From NCBI RefSeq assembly GCF_964204865.1, contig NC_135252.1, forward strand, positions 4,950,883 through 5,014,882: 64,000 bases of DNA. Direction: 5' to 3'. Shown one piece after another: positions 24,258 through 33,200 of this stretch. The notes beneath the pieces were generated by a model, which did not search any database, was not told the DNA's origin, and was given only the letters and a program-made list of their open reading frames with translations. This DNA comes from Styela clava (lineage: Eukaryota; Chordata; Ascidiacea; Stolidobranchia; Styelidae). Within the stretch, counting starts at the first letter, position 1; the number at the start of each line of letters is the position of its first letter. The position numbers and the translations under genes were made by a program.

Positions 24258-24425
24258 CAGCGCATTAGGAGCAGCGCATTACGCACAGTGAGGCCGCATT
24301 AGGAGCAGCGCATTGCGCACAATGCGAGATCGCATTAGGAGCAGCGCATTGGGCACAGTGAGGTCGCATTAGGAGCAGCGCATTGGGCACAATGCATAGT
24401 CGTATTAGGAGCAGCGCATTATGCC
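24258..24425 (+). repeat. Minisatellite, about 35-bp unit, 5 copies
   Basis: Units begin GCATTAGGAGCAGCGCATT followed by GCGCACAGTGAGGTC or GGGCACAATGC-AGATC, the two endings alternating. It is GC-rich against AT-rich surroundings and rich in GCGC and short palindromes. Confidence 0.85.
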
Positions 24426-25061
24426 CCCTCAGATTGACAATTTACCCATCCATTCTACCATTATTTATGGAATAATCTATAATGTCGAGAAACAATTGGA
24501 ACTCGACTTGTAGCCTAAATCAGTGGTTCCCAAACTTTTTTGTCCATCGCCCCCCTAAAGTAGTTTATACAACTTCATCGCCCCCCGGCAATACAAAAAA
24601 TGTAAAGTCAGAAACGAATATATTATAGACCAAATAAAAAGACAAATCATAGTTTATAGTGTTTTTAATGAGATAGATGAGCTTGGTGTTCTTCAGCGAG
24701 TTTTTATTATTTCTAAAATTACCCCGTTTACTGGTGGAAAGGCGATTTCGTTGTTTTGATAGCAATAGTAGCACGGCTGAAAACCCCCTTCCCCCATATA
24801 ATAGGTCAGAAATGAAAGAATCCAGGATTCTACCTCCTCAAAAACCGCCGTGTACTCTTGCCTTATAAGCATTTCACTTCCTAAATTCACCCCATTTCAC
24901 ATTAAAATAATGAAAACAAAGTTAATTTTCCCAAACTTATAATAATGATTTTCGTACATCTCATTCATTCGTACAGCCTGATGACCTGCACCAAAATACT
25001 TCGGTGAAATTCATCCCCGATTCCTCATCCTACCACGGCCTCCAGTCCGATCACCAGTCCA

Positions 25062-25137
25062 TAATTACCCAGCCATTTGTTTTTGGATTCATGGACTCGG
25101 ATGTGGAAGAAGCCGTGACCGACTATCGGCTACGGCC
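25062..25137 (-). repeat. tRNA-Ser-derived SINE, body fragment
   Basis: GGATTCATGGACTCGGATGT and GAAGAAGCCGTGACCGACTA correspond to the body block of the SINE family. It is nested in the 24521-26603 element. Confidence 0.5.
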
Positions 25138-25263
25138 CAGGGGTCGGCAAATTTTATGTTGCTTGCAGGACAAAATTCAGGGTTGCTAGGCTTTTGCGGG
25201 TCGCATATATTTTTTGAAAGTTAAAAACGGAACAGCGCGCGAAAACTGCGACAATTCGTGAAC

Positions 25264-25458
25264 TCAACTCAGTCGTATTGAAAAAATATTACAGTGACAT
25301 TTAATGTGACACTGTCTTGTTGCTGCATCACGCTGGATAGCTTTACGACGCCAAGGAACTTTTTCTAAATGGGCATCACTAATCCCAGTTCTTTGCTTGT
25401 TCTTTGTAATGTTCATTTTCGAAAATAATTGTTCGCACAAATATGCACTTCCAAACAT
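25264..25458 (-). pseudogene. hAT transposase C-terminal fragment
   Basis: The minus-strand frame reads FGSAYLCEQLFSKMNITKNK followed by ISDAHLEKV, matching the conserved C-terminal dimerisation segment of hAT transposases (typical pattern FGSTYLCExxFSxM then LTDEHL). The downstream LLRVA-type sequence is not intact, and no RNase H-like catalytic region was found, so it is a relic. Confidence 0.65.
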
Positions 25459-26630
25459 CGAAGTAAATATTTTGGCATGATTTGTGGAATTTTAATAAAG
25501 ATTTTCTTTAAGAAGATACATTCTTACAAAAATTAAGCAGTGATGAATCTCTCGAATAGAATATGAATTTTATTTTCTTTGCAATATATTATTCGAATAT
25601 CGACTCCGCTATTAAACCCCTGCCCTCAGCATCAACTTTTCTTCGTGTTTCCATTTGTCTAATTATATTTAAATTGTAGGCTCGTTAAACGAGTAGCTGT
25701 TCAATAGAAATTTTAGGATATAATGAAATGTAGTCTAAACGTGTCTCACGATAAATTCTGTTACGTAAAAAAATGTTATTTACTCCTCGAGCGTAGATTA
25801 TAAATAAAAAAAAATTATCGTCAAAACCGCCGTTTGGATGTTACCTTGGGCATAGACTTCCTTGTTTACTTCGTGACATTGGCCAATCAGCAAAATGCAA
25901 AAAACGTAACAATGCCCCCTTTCGCATCCACTCAGGCACGCTCACTCAGACAGATTTTCAGGCGTGGTCGTGAACATTACCTCATTTTCGCGTTTTTGAA
26001 TTATATTCGTTAGTTTTTAGTTGTTTTTCGAAAATTTAAATATATAAATCAAACAAGTCAATGATTACTTTGTCTTCTTATGATTTTCAGTTTGAATACA
26101 GCAATCAAAAGTTAGTGTAGAAATAGCTGTGATAGACTAGGCTAAAATTCTTTATCGGTACTTTAAAAAAACAGATTGTATAATGGTATGTATTAGAAAG
26201 ATAGTTTGAAACTAATACCCCATTTTACAGGCAACAACTCGTGAAACCACTCTTAAAATAAGCACCGAAAATTTTATAATGGTAAAGTATGGGAAGAATT
26301 TTCCGCGGTCAAAGGTCGGGGAAAGGTCCATTCAGTAAATCGTCCAGGGCCAGATTATTTTACTCCGGCCGTATTTTGCCCTACCGCACCTTACTGCGAA
26401 GACTAGTTTAGAAATTCTTTCGGGTGTGATAATCGCCCACAGGATTCAAGCCTGCGAATACACACAGAGTACAGAATTAAAAGCGCCGAACATAAAACGG
26501 GTTCCGCGAAATCGCCCCCCTATCGCCCCCTTCGACTTTTTCGCCCCCCTCTTTATCGTTTTCGCCCACTGGGGGGCGATATCGCCCACTTTGGGAATCA
26601 CTGGCCTAAATAGTGTAGCAAATGTGCGTG

Positions 26631-26859
26631 CTCCCGAAGTATTCGAACCAAGATGGCGGACATCGGAACGTAACATGGGTAACAGGTTAGGGTTAGGCGA
26701 TAATTTTTTTCCAATTTTCCTTATTTTAGTCCTATTATCAGTTCGAAGACTAGCCAAGAGCCTCCCGTAGTATTTATACCTAAAATTATGGCCTAACCCT
26801 AACCTAGTACACATGTTACATTCCGATGTCCGCCATCTTGGTTCGCATACTTCGGGAAC
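26631..26859. mobile_element. Palindromic MITE with about 80-bp inverted arms
   Basis: Arms 26631-26711 and 26775-26859 are inverted copies; both read CCCGAAGTAT, AACCAAGATGGCGGACATCG and GGTTAGGGTTAGG. The palindrome explains why both strands are open here. It lies directly beside the right end of the 24521-26603 hAT element. Related blocks occur at 11655-11790 and 43512-43612. Confidence 0.75.
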
Positions 26860-27421
26860 CCCCAACTTTTAGGCTACCACCACTAATGACTTTTCAGCGG
26901 AGAATGTTTGTTTACATCTGCTCGCTTGTGATTGGTTGAGAATACGGATGTTTTGATGTCGGGGAAAGGTCCATTACAACACAAAATACTCGAAACAACT
27001 GTGTATTACGTACCGGTAATATAGGAGCGCATTCGTTTATAAAGTTAGATATTACCGATGCGGGTTGTTTTCCTCGATCTTAGTTAAATGGATGAAAATC
27101 AGAATTAATCGCGTTTGGGTTTGCAGAGTTCGTCTTCATTACTATTCATAATATATATTAGGATGTCCTTGTTTTGGCGCACATGACAATAAAACTGGTA
27201 TTAATGGGTGTAATTGGTTACGCGTGCAAAATTTCATGGGTAAGTTCATAAGTATATTTTGGGTATTTCATAAGTATATTTTGATTTACCTCCAAAGAAA
27301 TATGCGAAAAACAATGGACACGCAAAAGATTGGGAAAACTGACAAAACCTTTAATAAAGTTCCTACATGTGCCAGTCAGCCAGTGTACACACACAAACAT
27401 GTACAAGGAAAGATAAGGATA
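26860..27421. other. Intergenic, nothing supported
   Basis: Contains one of three copies of the GGGGAAAGGTCCAT motif (near 26962) and one TACCGGTA palindrome (27011-27018). No gene. Confidence 0.3.
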
Positions 27422-27523
27422 GAATAGGATTTACATATTTATCCCCGGGGAGAGGAAAGCCGACGGCTTATCCACCACGCCTCTCGTCCGGTTACCATTC
27501 CAAGTCGGGTATGGGATTAGTTA
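27422..27523 (-). repeat. tRNA-Ser-derived SINE, tail fragment
   Basis: AGGATTTACATATTTATCCC, GGGGAGAGGAAAGCCGACGG and CGGGTATGGGATTAGTTA match the family tail. It is followed directly by the tandem duplication at 27524. Confidence 0.55.
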
Positions 27524-27690
27524 TTGGACACGTAGTGGACATAACGATCGTTTCAATATTATGTTGTTCTTGTTCTTGTTCTTGTTCTTGTTCTTGTTGT
27601 TGGACACGTAGTGGACATAACGATCGTTTCAATATTATGTTGTTGTTGTTGTTGTTCTTGTTCTTGTTCTTGTTCTTGTTCTTTGACACG
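27524..27690 (+). repeat. 76-bp tandem duplication with (TTGTTC)n tracts
   Basis: Two units start TTGGACACGTAGTGGACATA at 27524 and 27600 and end in (TTGTTC)n or (TTG)n tracts. A related block in reverse orientation (ATGATATTGAAACGATCGTT) is at 53194-53230, and a diverged one near 15800-15830, so the unit belongs to a dispersed family. Confidence 0.75.
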
Positions 27691-27939
27691 TTTTTAAAAA
27701 GTCGCTTTTCTCTTCGAATACTGGACCAATTGCTTTGAAATTTTCAGTGGTTAAAGATTGATTTTTTCGCTAGAAGGCTATTACTTTTGTTTATTCTTAA
27801 ATTTTATATGAATCCTATGAGATATGATATTTCATACAAAATTTCGCGGTATTTATTTTTACTCATGGGAACACTGTTTTACACTTATTTCAAGCGGTTT
27901 CGCGATCGATTGTCTTGCTCAGTACTACAGCTACTGTAG

Positions 27940-28240
27940 GTCGGTACTGGTAAGTTGCCATACCGGTGCCGTAACGCAGTGAAATTGACTTATTCCTTCC
28001 GCGGTATTACTAATGCTGCAATGCAAGTTTTATAGCCTATCGTATGCGGAACGGAATATCAGACCTACAGGTTCGGTACCGGTACTGGTAGCTCAGTACG
28101 TAAGTACGATACTGGTACTGGTGCCGGTACCGGTGTCTTACCACAATGAAATTACCGTAACTTCTGAACTTATTCTTTCACGGTCCTACCAGTGCAGTAA
28201 TGCAAGCGTTGTAGCACTTGTAGCCTAGTATATTTGTTTA
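27940..28240. repeat. GGTACC-rich segment with diverged duplication
   Basis: Dense in CCGGTACC and TACTGGTA motifs near 28075-28135. The blocks 27957-28040 and 28120-28225 share ACCGGTG-CGTAA, GTGAAATT, ACTTATTC and TGCAATGCAAG in order and look like an old tandem duplication. Confidence 0.5.
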
Positions 28241-28260
28241 TTTTGATGAGAGTCTACTGG

Positions 28261-28381
28261 AAACAACATAAAATTTGAAAGGGAAGAATTGTTCTGTGAT
28301 CAATTATCTGTCCTAAAGTGTAAACAACATAAAATTTGCAAGGGAACAACTGTTCTGTGATCAATTACCGTATATGGCCTA
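28261..28381 (+). repeat. 61-bp tandem duplication
   Basis: AAACAACATAAAATTTG occurs at 28261 and 28322, each followed by GTTCTGTGATCAATTA. The two copies differ at only a few positions. Confidence 0.8.
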
Positions 28382-28433
28382 CAGTGTACCGGTACAGGTA
28401 AGATGCTGCCTGACTGCTAACTCAGTACCGCTT

Positions 28434-28610
28434 GACACGTTTTTAAAAAGTCGCTTTTCTCTTCGAATACTGGACCAATTGCTTTGAAATTTTTAGTGGT
28501 TAAAGATAAAAATTTTCTCCAGAAGGCTATTACTTCTTTTTTCGCTATGACGTCATCAAAATTATGTGACTCTACGTGTCCATATATTTGAGCATAGCTC
28601 TCTTGTATTG
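28434..28610 (+). repeat. Dispersed repeat related to 52804-52985
   Basis: Starts GACACGTTTTTAAAAAGTCG and contains TTCTCTTCGAATACTGGACC, TTTAGTGGTTAAAGATAAAA and CTATGACGTCATCAAAATTA. It ends in ATATTTGAGCATAGCTCTCT. The same blocks occur inverted at 52804-52985 and in part at 27687-27785 and 16120-16175. Confidence 0.7.
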
Positions 28611-28611
28611 T

Positions 28612-28822
28612 TTGTTTTCGGAAGCATGGACTTGGTGGTGGAGGAAGCCGTAACCGACCAGCGGTTGCGTGAACCACCCAACGACGGCGAGGAGTCCAGC
28701 AATCCTCTTGCACATAACCATCCCTGCATGGGATTCGAACCTGCGAACCCACGCAGAGTAATTAGAGGTGCGGTGGCGAGCGTATTCCTAACGCTTAGCC
28801 ACTTGAGCAACACCGCCGCGCC
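28612..28822 (-). repeat. tRNA-Ser(GGA)-derived SINE, head and body
   Basis: On the minus strand from 28822: GGCGCGGCGGTGTTGCTCAA (box A region TGCTCAAGTGGCTAAGCG), an anticodon arm AGCGT-TAGGAAT-ACGCT (5-bp stem, 7-base loop, anticodon GGA), a long variable region as in tRNA-Ser, and box B GGTTCGAATCC. The body GGAAGCATGG, read on the plus strand near 28620, follows. The imperfect T stem and large body exclude a functional tRNA gene. Confidence 0.8.
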
Positions 28823-28869
28823 AAGACGAGCGTGTATCGTTTGGGCGTCTAACTTGTGTAACATAAACA

Positions 28870-29065
28870 CACTACAGACATAGTGAGTTTCAATATAAAA
28901 CTGTTTATGACCATGCTTATTGTCTGCGATTAGTTTACATCAACCCCATTTGAAGCAAATCAATAACTTGATTGAGGTAAACAACTGCGAAATATTGTGT
29001 TGGGTTAAAAAAACAGTATCAGCAAGATTAATAAATAAATTCTATATTATTAATAAAATCCGATT
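28870..29065 (+). repeat. Dispersed repeat, copy B
   Basis: Partner of 16975-17200 in the same orientation; shares CTTGATTGAGGTAAACAA and TAATAAATAAATTCTAT. Non-coding. Confidence 0.55.
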
Positions 29066-29359
29066 TGGGTGGTGTGTACCGTGTGTTGTTTTAACATGGC
29101 CTTTGCATCAAATTCTTAGAATTGTTGTAGGTGCAACGTAGTTTCATATAAAATACTTAACTATTCATACTTCCTTAGTTATTTCGGAATATTGAATGAC
29201 AGCTGCCAACGTAGACCACATTATTCGAATCCTGTTCTTTCGTTGTCCATCATTTCAAGTGCAATCTGTTCCGATTCGATGTTTCAAGTCCACCAACTGA
29301 GTTGTTATCTTCGTTCTACGGCGCCTCAGAGCCGTGACACGTCCACCCTAAACCGCGGT

Positions 29360-29580
29360 ATAATATATAATGGGTGCAACTGTACGCGTGCGCAAATGTA
29401 CGCGGGGTTAAATGTACGGAGGTGCAGTATCTGTAGCCTATGTATGTGTGTGCTCAAATCTGCGGGTGCAATTGTTCATGGGTGCAAATGTCCGTGGGCA
29501 GGTGGGTGCAAAAGTATTCAGGTGCAACGGTCCTGGATGCGAATACGGGTGAAAATGATAAATGTGCGTTGGTGCAGATA
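29360..29580 (+). repeat. Degenerate GGGTGCAAATGT tandem repeat
   Basis: About ten imperfect iterations of a GGTGCAA-TGTNCG motif, 15-25 bp apart. They read open in one frame, but with no conserved protein pattern. The rest of 29065-30223 shows no gene; it carries two TACCGGTA palindromes near 29637 and 29674. Confidence 0.5.
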
Positions 29581-30223
29581 TGTTTAATGAGACCAAGAGG
29601 CAAGAGTAACATCTGTTAGATGCAGAGATAGTACCGTACCGGTATGAGACGGAATGTCTTATGAGAGCAAGTGTACCGGTAGGCCTACGTAGGTTTTAAT
29701 TGAAGTCATTCGGTATAGAAGAGAACATAAAATTCTAGAAAGACGATCAAATTTCTCATACTGTCATAAATGTTCTATCGGTATGTACCATACTAGATTG
29801 TTTCAATACCTGAATACTGTTGTAAATTTTAATCAATACAACTGGCAATAAAATGGCGGTACACGACTGGCGTTTAACTTTAAATCAAAGTGACTATAGT
29901 CATCAGTTGATTTAATATTAGGATCGGCCACGTGCATCGTAGATAATATTTATCGGGCGACTAAATACAATGTAAATTATTCATTTTCTAATTGTTATTT
30001 TTGTTTCTCTTTGTAACAATTGTACATTTATGATTCTAATAATATCTTAAAATTTTATAATCTTAACCAACTGGATAATGTGTATCCGAATGAATTGTAT
30101 ATTACTGCTACTATTACTATACAATGGGAATGCTATTGGATGGTGACAATTAATGATTGGTAATATGACGAGTATTCTTTTCATTTGATTTGTTTTAACA
30201 TATATATAGCCTTGATACAAAAC

Positions 30224-33200
30224 ATGAGATTTTTTATTTTCCATTTGCTTTTGCTGAATCTTCTGCTGGAGAATTATGGTGATGCAACATTGTCAAAACC
30301 AAAAAAAACAAAGGAGAAGAAAAAGAAAACACAGACATTTGATAAGGTAATCAGGTTGGATATTGCTTAGGTGGAGCGAAAGACTATATATAGCAGCGGT
30401 TCCCAAACTATGGGTCGTGACCCACTGGTGGGTCGCAAATGGAAACTCAATGGGTCGTGAAAAGATGTAGAAAGCTTTGATCAGTTATACTGGTTATTAG
30501 GATCGGTGGCAAAGCAAATTTCAAAATAAACTGCAACTTTTCAATTTTTTACGTCTAAAACTATATGAAATTGAAATAAATGTCAAGTCTATTATGGAAA
30601 ATAGCAAGAAACAATCTCATCTTTCTCACTAGCTTCACTGAAAATTCAATTTGAGAAATTAAATTTGTTTCCTCCAATGTTCTATTAATTTATTAAAGTT
30701 AAGTGGATCGCCATAAGCTGTGGTAAAAAATAGTGGGTCCCAACTCTAAAAAGTTTGGGAACCACTGATATATAGCCTTCTATTTTAATCATCTTCAGAT
30801 TGAGCAATATTCTTATTTTCTGTTACTCTGCAAAATTAAATTTTTCTTGCATTTCACAAATATATTTCTGCTATGCTGCAAAATCAGTATTGCAACTATT
30901 TATTGTCATAAATACGTTTACAAATTTCATAGCCTATTTGTTTCATTCAAACCATGGAAAAACTATGATTCTCATTCTCGATTTTCTAAAACAAATTGTC
31001 ATTTAGACCAGAGTTGTGCAAACTGTATTACAGAAGGGTCAGATAAAAAAATGGGTGAAACCGTGTACTGCACCTTTATTTAACATAGGCTTTCCAAAAA
31101 TAGTTCCATTTCTTTCTTGATATTATGGCATTATTTGGGGATCCTTGTAGAAATTATGAGTTAAGACACATAAATTTCTGAAGACAACAGTTCAAATTTA
31201 TTGTCAACTCGAAACGAATTCAGTGAGAAATTTGTAGTTGCTTCTTTCCCGGCTCCTTATTCCAAATTTGCTTTAATGAAAGTGCTACCAAAAAAATTGT
31301 TCATACAAATATGTTGAGCCAAAAAGTGCCATGACTTTATTCAAATGTGGAAAGTTTTTTTGGAGATGTTTTTGGGAAAATTCACCAAGTTTCATTTCCG
31401 AATAGTTTGCTGTCAAATCTATCTTATTCTAGATTAGATTTAGACAAAATTTACTGATATGTGGAGCCCAAACTCATTCAGATTCTGTATGTCTTAATGG
31501 TAAAGTTCTCTAAACTGCTATATAATTGCCTTACCTTCAATTGCTCGTTCTTACTAATTTATAAGCGCCTGATCTGCACTTCCTCAAATTGCTCGCAGCT
31601 CAGCAAGTGACGGCGTTGTGAATCGCGTTGTTTGCTTCGCTGTTGTAAAGTCATGGCATACATAATAAATTGGACTCAGGTATAGGTTTGCAACGCAAAG
31701 GGATTGGAATTACTCGAACTAACCATATTTAACTAAATTAAAAACTTGCTTTGCAGGTCACACGCCATTTAAAATTGGCACTTCTCAGCTCTTTTATTAT
31801 TTATGTTTGGGGTGTGCTTGTATCCTTCATTATGTTTGGCAATTTTCCTACACAAGATCTGGATATGAATAATAGTGAATGAAAGTCGACTCTGATTTGC
31901 ATTCATTCAATCTATATCAATTAAGATAAGTTCCTATATAAGCCCTTCACTGATAACTATGTATGAAATCATTATTGTTCTACAAGGTACAAAAGTTTTT
32001 ATCAATTTTTCATCCAACTTTGCTCATAGGTGACGACAGAGGAATTGCCAACGACCACTGTGTTACAAAGAAAATTGGTTGATGAAAATATGAATTATTA
32101 TGATATTCTTGAAAATCATCAAAAATATTCAACAGAACATGTAAATAAACGCAGATTTGATAATGGGGAAGTGCTTGCCTATGTTACTCCCGTAAGTATA
32201 ATATTATTATGTGCTCATCTAGCCAATTTGTTTTATTAGGAAAAGTCGTATTTAATTTATTGTATTTAGAAATCATGCTTTCAAATTTAGTGGAACAACC
32301 ATGGATATGATGTGGCAAAACGATTTGGGAAATTTACTATGATATCTCCAGTCTGGCTTCAAATCAAACGTAAACAAAGAGGAATTTACAATGTTGAAGG
32401 AACTCATGATATTGATAATGGTATGTAGTTCATTAATATATACCAGTAAGCAGCAACCAATTAGTCAGTTACTTGTACCAGTCTAAATTCATTTTATATA
32501 TTAGGTACCAATTTTTGCTTTTATGACAATTGGTCTGATATATGTGTTTCGTTCAGACTTGGCTCATGCTAGGCATCAAGCACACACTTTCGTTTAAGTT
32601 TTTACTATATGTTTGGGCAATTTTCTGTGGGCTCTATGGGATTCGTTGTGTGTGCGATGAAGTCACAAAAAATTGGGAACTTGTGGAAGTTCTGTTTTCG
32701 CATTGGTCAAGAAGATTGTCGTACTGGTAGTCTATTGCAACATATAACATACCCATACAATTTTATTTTGGCGTTTTGTTTTTATATATGAGCATCGCTC
32801 TTGTTTTCGGTCGACTGTCGAATTGTTCGAGTATTGAGTCGTTCGACTGCCAAGGTATCACTGTATGAAGAATAATATACTGTATATTTTCATTCTTATA
32901 TTTTTCAGGTTGGTTGACAGAACTTAGAAAAAAAGAAAGTCCACCCAAAATTGGTGAATATTCATTTAGTACTTACCGGTAATAAGAGATTCCTCTTCGT
33001 ACGTATTAGAAGGGAAAACTAGCACTAATGAATATACATTTATACGGTTATTATTTTATCAATATTTTATTGCCATTGTTTGGCGTAAACTAAATAATTG
33101 AAGTTTTGCTCTACTTATGCCTTTCTGGTGTATTACCATTTTAAGTTCACATTGCTTGCAAAATGTTTTTTTTAAGTAAAAAAGTTTTTTTTAAGTAAAA

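Larger units (their letters stand above)
24521..26603. mobile_element. hAT element, about 2.08 kb, with transposase remnant
   Basis: Perfect 8-bp target duplication GCCTAAAT (24513-24520 and 26604-26611). Left end CAGTGGTTCCCAAACTTTTT; right end, reverse complemented, CAGTGATTCCCAAAGTGGGC. C-rich subterminal tracts (CGCCCCCC) lie at both ends. Inside are a SINE fragment (25062-25137), an internal hAT-like terminus CAGGGGTCGGCAAATTTTAT at 25138, and a dead transposase piece at 25264-25458, so it may be composite. Confidence 0.85.

Noticed and set aside
26426..26865. Overlapping 114- and 139-codon reading frames on opposite strands
   Set aside because: They come from the palindromic MITE and hAT end; no protein pattern.
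28722..28822. Functional tRNA-Ser gene
   Set aside because: T stem imperfect, head fused to a SINE body, multiple degraded copies.
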